NCBI GenBank assembly: GCA_028875335.1
Contig: JAPPEF010000320.1
Coordinates: forward strand, 1 to 36,902
Direction: 5' to 3'
DNA from: Gemmatimonadota bacterium
Lineage (GTDB): Bacteria; Latescibacterota; UBA2968; UBA8231
DNA length: 36,902 nt
Position numbers and translations under genes: made by a program. The notes under the pieces were generated by a model, which was not told the origin of the DNA, ran no database searches, and saw only the letters and a program-made list of their open reading frames with translations. Every line of letters starts with the position of its first letter. Position 1 is the stretch's first letter. Below are positions 1-7,001 of the stretch, piece after piece.

Positions 1-63
1 GCCGACATTCCCTTCCGGAAGCGAGCGCCATACAACCTGGTCACCTCGACCGAATGTCCTCAT
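1..63 (-). CDS. 5' end of a DUF402/FomD-like protein (partial)
   Basis: Only the first 21 codons lie in the window. The ATG is at 63 on the minus strand and the gene runs off the left edge. A GGAG ribosome binding site sits about seven bases upstream, which supports the start. The peptide begins MRTFGRGDQVVWRSLPEGNV; a short lead-in with a GD-x-VVWR motif is typical of the N-terminus of DUF402/FomD-type nucleotide-phosphate hydrolases. The gene is divergent from the sigma-acetyltransferase fusion at 267, so positions 64-266 hold both leaders. The assignment rests on one short motif and could be wrong; that this is a real translation start is more secure than the family. Confidence 0.5.
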   Translation of the reverse strand, partial: MRTFGRGDQVVWRSLPEGNVG

Positions 64-266
64 TCTAATCTCCGTGGATCTGAGCAGGCTTTCGTATTTA
101 GGTTTTGTGAGGATGCTATTACTTGGTATTTAAAAAGATTATTGAATGCCTTAGTGCGCGTCAATTAATTCGAGTATTCGAGTTTTTGACTTACTCTGGT
201 AACTTTTTATCGGCAAACTGGCATTCTACCTGTAGGAGGCGCTTTCCGGAATAAAAAAGAGTTGAT

Positions 267-2297
267 ATGGAAGAATTACAGGCACTGTTGCGGCAAGCGC
301 AAGATGGCGACGTAGATGCATATGGCCAGCTTGTCCGTCGCTTCCAGGATATGGCTGTGGGATATGCTTACACAGTACTCGGCGATTTTCATCTGGCAGA
401 GGATGCGGCGCAAGAGGCATTTATTGAGGCCTATCACAACTTGTGCAAAGTCTATGGACCTCGCGCCTTCCCTGCTTGGCTGCGACAGATCATTTTCAGA
501 CAATGCCAACGACAACGCCGGGATAAATGGGGAGCGTCTGTAATCCTGGGGATAGAAGATGATCTGGTTTCCGAACAGCCCAATCCTGAGACAGTGGTCG
601 CCCGGCGCGAGATGCAGTATAGACTGCGGTGCGCCATTGCCGACCTTCCTGAACACCAGCGTCAAGTGATCGCGCTCTTCTATGTCTCAGAGTATTCACA
701 CAAAGAAATCGCTGCTTTTCTGGATGCGTCTGTGAACACCGTAAAAAAACGGCTGTACGATGCCAGAAGGCGACTAAAAGAAAGGTTATTGATCATGGTG
801 CAGGAAGATCTACGAGAAAAGCGTCCCTCCAAGGATGAAAGATTTGTTGACAAGGTATTGCAACTCATCGCACCCGATGAGAAAGAACATAGTGAAGGTA
901 TTTACAAGCTGTTAGAGAGACCGAATCACCCATTGACCTTGCAGTGGCGGCAGGGCCGGATGTCACAGAGCCACTTGGACTGGATGACTTCACGGATTGG
1001 CTGTCTCGATGGCGAGGTGGTGTCGGTTTTCGGCGTCTACGATATTTCCGTGCGGATTGGAACCGCTCGGGTGCGCACCGCAGGTATCAATCTGGATGCC
1101 ACGCATCCAGACTACCAGGGGCGTGCACAGGAGCTGAAGGAGAAGACCGCTCTGGCCTCTATTGAAGCGATGCGTGCTCAAGGATATGATCTATCCATTG
1201 CGTTCGGGGAGGAAGTATTCTTCTCCGGCTTGGGTTATGTCTTCGCTTGGCGAGAGCTGGGATGGGATGTTGATACCGACGAGTTGACTTCTGAACCTCC
1301 CGACTTTGAACTCCACGATTTCACACCAGATCACCGGGAAGATTTGGCAGAGCTTTACAATCGGGAGAACGAATTGATTACCGGTACAGCAGTGAAACCG
1401 ACCTATTGGCACAATAAACATCCGAGCCAATTTCAGGGGTGGTTCTGGACCAATTCCAAGGGTAAGCCTGTCGGGTATATATCGGGCGGTGCAGGTATTA
1501 AATTCCATCTGGATTTAGATTATCAAGTGGATCTAGATCGAGGGGAGATTACCGATGCTTTGCGGCATCAAATCAACGAAGGCTTTAAGGGAATCCGGGG
1601 ACCGCTCAGTCCATATGCGGTATGTGCAGTACAGGTAGAAGGTAACCGATGGCTGATCGTGGACGGAAAGGGAACACAGCGGAAGCAGCGCAGGCACCTG
1701 GTTGTGAATGCCGGCGATAAACTGAATGTCTACCTGCGCGAGCGCAGTTTGTTTTGGGTGGACGAGTCCGTCGGTGATCCAGAACAGAGAATACAGGTGT
1801 TGGGAAAATTGGCACGCCAGTTCTATTGTGACGCCGTATATTTCGATCGTCTGCCTTATAAGAGTGTTTTAGGCAAACGGTTGCGGCAGATGCATTCCTG
1901 TCAGATACAGCCAGACTCCTGGGGCGGATTACGTGGGAGTCGTGCTTATGTCATCCGCATTATCAACTTACGGTCCTTGTTCGAAAAGCTGACGAACGAG
2001 TTGTCGCGGAGACTCCGCAAGTCTCCGCTCGCAGAGTGGAGCGGCAATCTGATTATATCAAGTGGAGAGGAAGAGATAATGCTTGTCATCGATCGCTCTG
2101 ATGTGAAGGTAAAGTCCGGAGGCACGGCGGAGAATTCGATTCGAGGTGGACAGGAGATTGCGCAGTTGATCGTCGGGACGGAGACGGCGGATGAAATTGT
2201 CGAGATGAACCAAATCCGGCTCAGTGGCAAGGCACAACAACTAATTGAGGTACTGTTTCCAGCACAATATCCTCAGATGGAGAATCAGGCCCTGTGA
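267..2297 (+). CDS. ECF sigma factor fused to an Eis-like GNAT acetyltransferase
   Basis: This 676-residue protein joins two modules. Residues about 5-75 look like sigma-70 region 2 (including AEDAAQEAFIEAY) and about 125-180 look like region 4 with its helix-turn-helix (LPEHQRQVIALFYVSEYSHK, then IAAFLDASVNTVKKRLYDAR). From about 215 there is a GNAT fold with the acetyl-CoA-binding stretch ATHPDYQGRAQELKEK. A linker domain follows, and about 570-670 resembles the SCP2-like tail of Eis-type acetyltransferases. Ordinary ECF factors are about 180-200 residues, so the extra 480 may sense or modify a ligand and tie this to transcription; that is inference. There is no anti-sigma gene next to it. 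The ATG at 267 has only a weak AAGAG upstream. The GxGxxG/A signature is degenerate (QGRAQE), so catalysis is not assured. Confidence 0.82.
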   Translation: MEELQALLRQAQDGDVDAYGQLVRRFQDMAVGYAYTVLGDFHLAEDAAQEAFIEAYHNLCKVYGPRAFPAWLRQIIFRQCQRQRRDKWGASVILGIEDDLVSEQPNPETVVARREMQYRLRCAIADLPEHQRQVIALFYVSEYSHKEIAAFLDASVNTVKKRLYDARRRLKERLLIMVQEDLREKRPSKDERFVDKVLQLIAPDEKEHSEGIYKLLERPNHPLTLQWRQGRMSQSHLDWMTSRIGCLDGEVVSVFGVYDISVRIGTARVRTAGINLDATHPDYQGRAQELKEKTALASIEAMRAQGYDLSIAFGEEVFFSGLGYVFAWRELGWDVDTDELTSEPPDFELHDFTPDHREDLAELYNRENELITGTAVKPTYWHNKHPSQFQGWFWTNSKGKPVGYISGGAGIKFHLDLDYQVDLDRGEITDALRHQINEGFKGIRGPLSPYAVCAVQVEGNRWLIVDGKGTQRKQRRHLVVNAGDKLNVYLRERSLFWVDESVGDPEQRIQVLGKLARQFYCDAVYFDRLPYKSVLGKRLRQMHSCQIQPDSWGGLRGSRAYVIRIINLRSLFEKLTNELSRRLRKSPLAEWSGNLIISSGEEEIMLVIDRSDVKVKSGGTAENSIRGGQEIAQLIVGTETADEIVEMNQIRLSGKAQQLIEVLFPAQYPQMENQAL

Positions 2298-2352
2298 TAT
2301 GGAGTTGCAACACCCCTATATCCCACACCAAAGGTCCGCCTTTTCTTCATCA

Positions 2353-3081
2353 CTACCAAGATTTCCGCCTTTTTTCAATAGCATTAACGTATTCTTCTGC
2401 TTTTTCACACAATGCAAGAAACGCATCTACAGTATCAATGCGTGAGGTGCGCACAGCGAAGGCGTGATGCACAATATGATCTCCAACATGACCCAAAGAT
2501 TGGGTCAATTTCTTATAAGATGGATCGAATGGAAGACCATATTCAGCTTCTACTTCCACAAACGCAAGATGAAGGATCATCTTTGCAAACTCTGGTGCCC
2601 TCAATTTACCTGTACCATTCGTTCTTCTCGTGCTACGAATACTTCTCTGAATTTGTTCAATCAGATGCCGTGCCTCCTCGCTTAGTGACCAACGTTCCAC
2701 TTTAAGAGTTGCCAGATCGATATGCTGCCCCCATACTCGTCTAAAAAATGGGAACTGTTTCACCCAAAGCGGTAAAGGTATGAATTGATCTCTTTCCATA
2801 TCACCGGCCAATTCGGATAGTGTAATACGTGCTAATGAAGCTTTTATACCTGTTTGACTGGTGAATTCTGTTCGAAGATAGGCATCCACATCTGCTGCTT
2901 CTCTGCTATCAAAATCATCCTTGACAACCGATAGGAGATCAACATCGCTCGAAGGGAGTTCGTCTTGAGTGCCGAATGAACCACATAGGTATAGCGAAAT
3001 CAAGCCTTTGTCTTTTAGTCTGGCAACCACTTCGGCGACAGAGCGATCCAATGCGGTATCTGTCATCTGTTCCATGTTCAT
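2353..3081 (-). CDS. Nucleotidyltransferase of the MNT/aminoglycoside-adenylyltransferase type
   Basis: The protein is 242 residues long. Its N-terminal third carries the pol-beta-type nucleotidyltransferase signature LYLCGSFGTQDELPSSDVDL, where GS and the DVD carboxylates bind nucleotide and metal. The C-terminal half is helical and resembles the substrate-binding part of aminoglycoside or small-molecule adenylyltransferases. I place the start at 3081 because this ATG overlaps the stop of the upstream kinase as ATGA; a longer reading from 3111 would run 34 bases into that gene. The overlap points to translational coupling with the kinase. A kinase and a nucleotidyltransferase made together suggest successive or alternative modification of one small hydroxylated substrate. 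The substrate is unknown, and antibiotic resistance is not shown. Confidence 0.75.
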   Translation of the reverse strand: MNMEQMTDTALDRSVAEVVARLKDKGLISLYLCGSFGTQDELPSSDVDLLSVVKDDFDSREAADVDAYLRTEFTSQTGIKASLARITLSELAGDMERDQFIPLPLWVKQFPFFRRVWGQHIDLATLKVERWSLSEEARHLIEQIQRSIRSTRRTNGTGKLRAPEFAKMILHLAFVEVEAEYGLPFDPSYKKLTQSLGHVGDHIVHHAFAVRTSRIDTVDAFLALCEKAEEYVNAIEKRRKSW

Positions 3082-4055
3082 GAAGTTTCCAATTCTCTTG
3101 GCCAAAGCCAATCCAGCAATGCTCCAATATCCTTAATGTCTGGAGCATTCTCTGATTCAAGGAGCGTAGCCAACTTAGGGGCTGCTTCCCAACTGTGTAG
3201 GAAAAAGGCCATCAGTCGGCGACGGTAATTTTCGTCTATTTTGAGGGCTGATTGGTACGAAGTTAGGAAAGCGATCAATGCTTGGACATCTCGTTCGAGT
3301 GTCTGAAACCACAGGTCTGTCCAATCGTATTCAGGTGGGGCTGCCAGCGCATTGCCCATATCAATGATTCCCGAAACTCGCCAATGACCAGCCTGCTCTT
3401 CCACATAAATATGGTAACACGTCAAGTCGCCGTGCACCAAAACATGGGGAGTATTCAGATACGTATCCACCTCAGTAGAACAAACAAATGCACGCAGTTC
3501 TGATTTAAGGCAAGAGGGGAAAGAAACGGTCTGTCCAAGGTTTTCAATGAATTGGTGCCGCCGATTTTCATAAAGCGTATTCCAGGCCCCATATGCTTGT
3601 CCAATCTGAGATTTGCCGGAAAAATAACTACCGTGAAAACGAGCCATAACCGTGCCTAACTGTGTTGCAATATTGACGAGATCGCCAGAGCCAAATTTTC
3701 CGCGAAGCTCATCTAAAGGCATGCCCGATACCATACCCATAACTATATAAGGACAAGAGAGCAAACCGTTAAGATCGCCGACGGCTAATAAGGGGGGGAT
3801 TGGCAGGGCCGGGGTTGTCGCTAAAATGCGTAAAGCCCCTTCTTCAACGCGGAAAGAGTCTTGTTGATCCGGGGCGTACAATTTTACGACGTAGTGATGA
3901 TCGAGTAGAAAAACAGCGTTGTTAGAATGAAAATCCGTCCGTATCGATCTATAGACTATACCTGCACGATCGCATATCTGCTGAATAGCTGGTCGCCATA
4001 TATCTTCTTCTTTGACAACCTGTCGCCACTGCTCTGATTTTTCTCTCGGATCCAT
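3078..4055 (-). CDS. Aminoglycoside phosphotransferase (APH)/choline-kinase-like protein
   Basis: This 325-residue protein kinase-like fold carries the catalytic-loop signature VLVHGDLTCYHIYV, in which the Asp is the predicted base. The metal-binding segment follows as GIIDMGNALAAPPEYDWTDL. The N-terminal lobe has YRSIRTDFHSNNAVFLLD and VVKLYAPD, where the Lys of VVKLY probably binds ATP. These are general APH-family features; the family also includes homoserine, choline and methylthioribose kinases, so the substrate cannot be read here. The gene lies 43 bases after the Gfo/Idh/MocA oxidoreductase and overlaps the nucleotidyltransferase by ATGA, giving a probable three-gene leftward unit. No strong ribosome binding site is visible at the chosen ATG. 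Confidence 0.78.
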   Translation of the reverse strand: MDPREKSEQWRQVVKEEDIWRPAIQQICDRAGIVYRSIRTDFHSNNAVFLLDHHYVVKLYAPDQQDSFRVEEGALRILATTPALPIPPLLAVGDLNGLLSCPYIVMGMVSGMPLDELRGKFGSGDLVNIATQLGTVMARFHGSYFSGKSQIGQAYGAWNTLYENRRHQFIENLGQTVSFPSCLKSELRAFVCSTEVDTYLNTPHVLVHGDLTCYHIYVEEQAGHWRVSGIIDMGNALAAPPEYDWTDLWFQTLERDVQALIAFLTSYQSALKIDENYRRRLMAFFLHSWEAAPKLATLLESENAPDIKDIGALLDWLWPRELETS

Positions 4056-4098
4056 TAGGAAGAGTGGATTGGTTCGGCCTTTCTCTCAGTTATCATAG

Positions 4099-5109
4099 TC
4101 ATCTGTAGTAGAAGAGCCTGCCGTCTGGGCCAGCGTCAATGATTTTTTCTGCTATCCACAGGCTGGCGAGAGATTCTTGGCCAATTGCTAGGCTCACATC
4201 GTTCTTCTTCCTCACAAAACTGTCCAGTTGTCGGTAGAAGAGCCAGGAAGCCCCCATACCTGACGGGCGGAGTCTGTCAGGACTCCACTTGAAATGTCGC
4301 TCTTTTTTGCCGGCACAATGCCAAGTGAATTCAAAATCAGAATCCAAAGTGATGGTTCCCTCAGATCCGATGATACACGACGAGCGCTGACTCGGGCTGA
4401 AATCACCCTCTTGCCATGCAGCGCTGTACGCAAGACGATCGCTGTCTGCAAAAGTGACAAGAGCGTGTGCCTGCGTCGGCGCTGTCGCGACATCTGATAT
4501 CCGGGAGGACTGTGCGAACATTCTTGTCGGTTGTCCCAGGATCCAGCACGCGAAGTCGAAATCGTGAATGGATCCATCCATGACAAGACCACCACCTTTG
4601 TGTCTGTCCCACATCCAATTTCCGGGCCCGCGATAGAAGTCTGAGCGCGGCCCGAATGACGAGATCTGCCAGGTCACGGGTCTGCCCAACGCTCCGGCTT
4701 GCACCAACGACCGTACTTTCAACCGCGCAGGTGAGAAGCGTCTCATGTATCCTACCGCAAGACGAACGTTGTGCTTGGTACATGTGCGAAGAACGTGTTT
4801 GCCTTCCGACACAGTTCGGCACAGGGGTTTTTCGGTGAGGATATCTTTGCCGGCTCTCGCACATCGCAACAGCCATTCATAATGAAGAAATGTGGGCAGA
4901 GCAATAATGACCGTATTGACCTCCGCGTTCAGAAGGATCCTATTCGGGTCAACTGTAACCCGACTGATTCCGTATCTGTCCGCCAAGCTCTGTGCTCTGT
5001 TCAAGTCAGTGTCGGCTAGGCAAAGAACCTTGGCCTGACGATGCCGAGAGATCGCCCTCAAATGGTGCTCGGCAATTCCTCCCGCACCTATAATTCCAAT
5101 GCCTGTCAT
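4099..5109 (-). CDS. Gfo/Idh/MocA family NAD(P)-dependent oxidoreductase
   Basis: The protein has 336 residues, the usual length for the family. It begins with a Rossmann dinucleotide-binding motif (GIIGAGGIAEHHLRAI) and has the EKPLCR motif near residue 95, whose Lys is usually the catalytic or cofactor-contacting residue. The C-terminal half is the alpha/beta substrate domain with VMDGSIHDFDFACWILG, matching the family's metal- or sugar-contacting region. Members oxidise or reduce sugars, inositols and related polyols; the exact substrate is not evident. The gene heads the leftward group with the APH-like kinase and nucleotidyltransferase. A GGAG lies about 13 bases before the ATG. It is one of three members of the family in this window, and the other two are not close copies by eye. 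Confidence 0.85.
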   Translation of the reverse strand: MTGIGIIGAGGIAEHHLRAISRHRQAKVLCLADTDLNRAQSLADRYGISRVTVDPNRILLNAEVNTVIIALPTFLHYEWLLRCARAGKDILTEKPLCRTVSEGKHVLRTCTKHNVRLAVGYMRRFSPARLKVRSLVQAGALGRPVTWQISSFGPRSDFYRGPGNWMWDRHKGGGLVMDGSIHDFDFACWILGQPTRMFAQSSRISDVATAPTQAHALVTFADSDRLAYSAAWQEGDFSPSQRSSCIIGSEGTITLDSDFEFTWHCAGKKERHFKWSPDRLRPSGMGASWLFYRQLDSFVRKKNDVSLAIGQESLASLWIAEKIIDAGPDGRLFYYR

Positions 5110-5240
5110 TGTCCGGGCGCTCCGCTATTCTGTAGCGAAGGAGGTCTATCCTTTCCTTTTCTGTCATAAAGACTAGGTGACTCAAGTGCTCCGGGCCAAA
5201 CTACTGATTATCTGTGCGCTGAGAAACAAAAACAAGGGGA

Positions 5241-5272
5241 TAAAAAGAAAGCCCCTGAAAAATCAGGGGCTT
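5241..5272 (-). terminator. Rho-independent terminator of the tRNA-Val gene
   Basis: On the minus strand a GC-rich hairpin (arms AGCCCCTGA and TCAGGGGCT around a five-base loop) is followed by a T-rich run, TTTCTTTTTA. It begins about ten bases after the tRNA 3' end. The T tract exists only on this strand, so it serves the tRNA and not a rightward transcript. Confidence 0.85.
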
Positions 5273-5278
5273 AGAAGA

Positions 5279-5355
5279 TGGTGGGCGATACTAGACTTGA
5301 ACTAGTGACCTCCTGCATGTCAAGCAGGCGCTCTAGCCAGCTGAGCTAATCGCCC
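5279..5355 (-). tRNA. tRNA-Val (anticodon GAC), CCA encoded
   Basis: The minus strand folds as a complete cloverleaf. The acceptor stem pairs GGGCGAT with ATCGCCC, followed by discriminator A and a genomically encoded CCA. The D arm begins TAGCTCAGCTGG. The anticodon stem CCTGC/GCAGG encloses loop TTGACAT, giving anticodon GAC for valine. The T arm contains GTTCAAGTC. The total is 77 bases including CCA, with no intron. It has its own promoter-like sequence at 5385-5413 and a strong terminator, so it is probably a monocistronic transcript. Confidence 0.95.
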
Positions 5356-5384
5356 TCGGGTTGTCTAATTGCAGACGGGTCAAT

Positions 5385-5413
5385 AATATATCCCAGCATA
5401 CTAACTGCGTCAA
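5385..5413 (-). promoter_or_regulatory. Sigma-70-type promoter for tRNA-Val
   Basis: On the minus strand TTGACG and TATATT are separated by exactly 17 bases, with the -10 box 29 bases before the mature tRNA 5' end. This is close to consensus. It lies immediately upstream of the divergent oxidoreductase gene starting at 5437, so the two transcripts may interfere. Confidence 0.7.
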
Positions 5414-5436
5414 GATTGCGCGAAGAGGAGAGCAAA

Positions 5437-6489
5437 ATGCCCACTACCTACCGAGTTGGACTCATCGGCTGCGGGCGCATGGGTGCCACCATTGACGACG
5501 AAGTCAAAAGCGGTCCCAATGCCCAGCTTTTTCTGCCGTATTCGCACGCGGCGGCAATCGTCGCCTGCGAGCGCATGGAGTTGGTCGCCGTCTGTGACCC
5601 AATCGAGGAGAAGGCCGAACGCATCCGCGACCGCTATGGTGCCCAGCGAGCCTATGCCGACTACAGGGAAATGATCGAGCGCGAAAACCTCGACGTGGTC
5701 AGCATTGCCACTCGGCCGGGTCCGCACGCCGAACAGGTGATTTTCGCGGCCGAAGCTGGCGTCAAAGGCATCTACTGCGAGAAGTCGCTGTGCAACGCCG
5801 TACACGAGATGGACGCCATGCTACAAGCCTGTGTGCCGCGAGGCGTCAAATTCAACTATGGCACGCAGCGGCGTTATGCCGCGCTCTACCGCGATGCGCG
5901 CGCCATGATTGAGCGCGGCGACATCGGCGAGGTTCAGGCGGTCGTGGCAAACTGCGGGATCAGCGTGGCGCAATGGGGGCACACGCACGCGGCCGACATG
6001 ATGCTCTTTTTTGCGCTGGACTCGGAGGCGGAATTCGCACAGGGGACGGTACAGGCAGAGGCCGCAGATTGGGAGGGCGACCGGCTGACCATAGATCCGA
6101 GGATCAGCAATGGATACGTACAGTTCAAAAACGGAATTCACTCGTACTTAGTGGGTGCGCCCGGCTGGGAATTTGAAATCAGCGGCACCGAGGGCACGCT
6201 GCGCACCCTGAGCAATGGGATGGGCTATAGCCTGCGCAAGAAAGACGAGCACGGCGAGTTGCGCCCGGTGGATGCGCCCGAAGCTGTCATTGAGAGCGGC
6301 ACATTGCGCGGGATGGAGGACATCGTCCGGGCAATCGACGAGGACGGCGATACTCAAGGCAATCTAACGCTCGCCTGTCGCAGCCAAGAGCTAATTTTCG
6401 CGCTCGTCGAGTCGCATCGGCAGGGCGGGGCGCGGGTGGCCTTGCCGCTGGAGAACCGGGCTTTGTCGATTGCGCCGGATCACTACTAG
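5437..6489 (+). CDS. Gfo/Idh/MocA family oxidoreductase
   Basis: The protein is 350 residues. Residues 1-20 hold the Rossmann motif VGLIGCGRMGATIDD, followed by an ordinary NAD(P)-binding domain. The usual EKP motif appears as CEKSLCNAV: the Lys is kept, but Pro is replaced by Ser. The C-terminal substrate domain includes AQWGHTHAADMMLFF, in which His-Thr-His-Ala-Ala-Asp corresponds to the family's GxHxxD-type site. The ATG at 5437 is preferred over an earlier TTG at 5416 because GAGGAG lies six bases upstream of it. The stop is five bases before rlmH, so the two are probably co-transcribed. The substrate is not identifiable from sequence alone. Confidence 0.85.
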   Translation: MPTTYRVGLIGCGRMGATIDDEVKSGPNAQLFLPYSHAAAIVACERMELVAVCDPIEEKAERIRDRYGAQRAYADYREMIERENLDVVSIATRPGPHAEQVIFAAEAGVKGIYCEKSLCNAVHEMDAMLQACVPRGVKFNYGTQRRYAALYRDARAMIERGDIGEVQAVVANCGISVAQWGHTHAADMMLFFALDSEAEFAQGTVQAEAADWEGDRLTIDPRISNGYVQFKNGIHSYLVGAPGWEFEISGTEGTLRTLSNGMGYSLRKKDEHGELRPVDAPEAVIESGTLRGMEDIVRAIDEDGDTQGNLTLACRSQELIFALVESHRQGGARVALPLENRALSIAPDHY

Positions 6490-6494
6490 TGCCG

Positions 6495-6923
6495 ATGCAG
6501 ATCAGCGTTGTCTCCTACGAGAAACACCGCAACCCAGCACTAGAAGCCGCCGAGCAGGAGTATATCAAGCGGCTCTCGCGGCAGGCACGGGTCGCGTTGT
6601 GCCCGCAAAAAGGTAAGGCGCGGGGCGGCCTGCCGGACCGGCTGTTGAAAGGGACGTATGTCGTCGGTCTGTACGTGGAAGGAGAGCCGTTTACTTCTGA
6701 GCAGTTGGCACAACGGCTCCAGCGGCTGATGAACCAAGGCCATTCGCATCTAGTGTTGGCAATAGGAGGGGCCGAGGGAATGCCGGCGGGGGTGGAGTCT
6801 CAAATACGAGAGCAGTGGTCGCTGTCGCCGCTGACTTTTTCCCACCAGCTAGCGCGCCTGCTGTTGTTGGAGGCTTTGTATCGGTCCTTTGATATTTTAA
6901 GCGGCGGGCGGTATCACAAATAG
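6495..6923 (+). CDS. rlmH: 23S rRNA pseudouridine-1915 N3-methyltransferase RlmH
   Basis: RlmH is a SPOUT-class (trefoil-knot) enzyme that methylates pseudouridine 1915 in helix 69 of 23S rRNA using S-adenosylmethionine. The 142-residue protein shows the family landmarks. It opens MQISVVSYEK; the segment GLYVEGEPFTSEQLAQRL matches the usual LDxxGKxxSSExFA region. LAIGGAEGMPAGV is the SAM-binding knot loop, and it ends in LEALYRSFDILSGGRYHK, the almost invariant C-terminus with terminal YHK. Bacterial RlmH is usually about 155-160 residues, so this copy is slightly short. A GTG at 6489 overlaps the previous stop, but the ATG at 6495 gives the canonical N-terminus. It follows the oxidoreductase in one operon. 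Confidence 0.9.
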   Translation: MQISVVSYEKHRNPALEAAEQEYIKRLSRQARVALCPQKGKARGGLPDRLLKGTYVVGLYVEGEPFTSEQLAQRLQRLMNQGHSHLVLAIGGAEGMPAGVESQIREQWSLSPLTFSHQLARLLLLEALYRSFDILSGGRYHK

Positions 6924-6951
6924 TAGGGGGCGGTTTCAAACCGCCCCCTAC
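6923..6951. repeat. Perfect inverted repeat in the rlmH/dacA convergent gap
   Basis: Two 14-base arms (GTAGGGGGCGGTTT and AAACCGCCCCCTAC) flank a single central C. The repeat starts on the last base of the rlmH stop codon. A second perfect hairpin, GCCTGC-GAAA-GCAGGC with a GNRA-type loop, follows at 6959-6974. There is no T tract on either side. The rlmH and dacA transcripts converge here, so it may act as a bidirectional terminator or be a dispersed REP-like element. GC-rich palindromes of this style often recur in intergenic regions of uncultivated bacteria. Confidence 0.7.
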
Positions 6952-7001
6952 GCTGGAGGCCTGCGAAAGCAGGCATGACAAAGGCTGCGTAACATCAGTG
7001 C

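Noticed and set aside
186..214. TTGACT box upstream of the sigma-acetyltransferase gene as a promoter
   Set aside because: No acceptable -10 box lies at 16-18 bases; the match is too weak to list.
2353..3111. Nucleotidyltransferase start at 3111
   Set aside because: It would overlap the kinase gene by 34 bases; the ATG at 3081 forms a clean ATGA overlap.
5137..5148. Strong Shine-Dalgarno-like GAAGGAGGTC on the plus strand
   Set aside because: No start codon or open frame follows at a usable distance; it lies in the leader of the leftward oxidoreductase gene.
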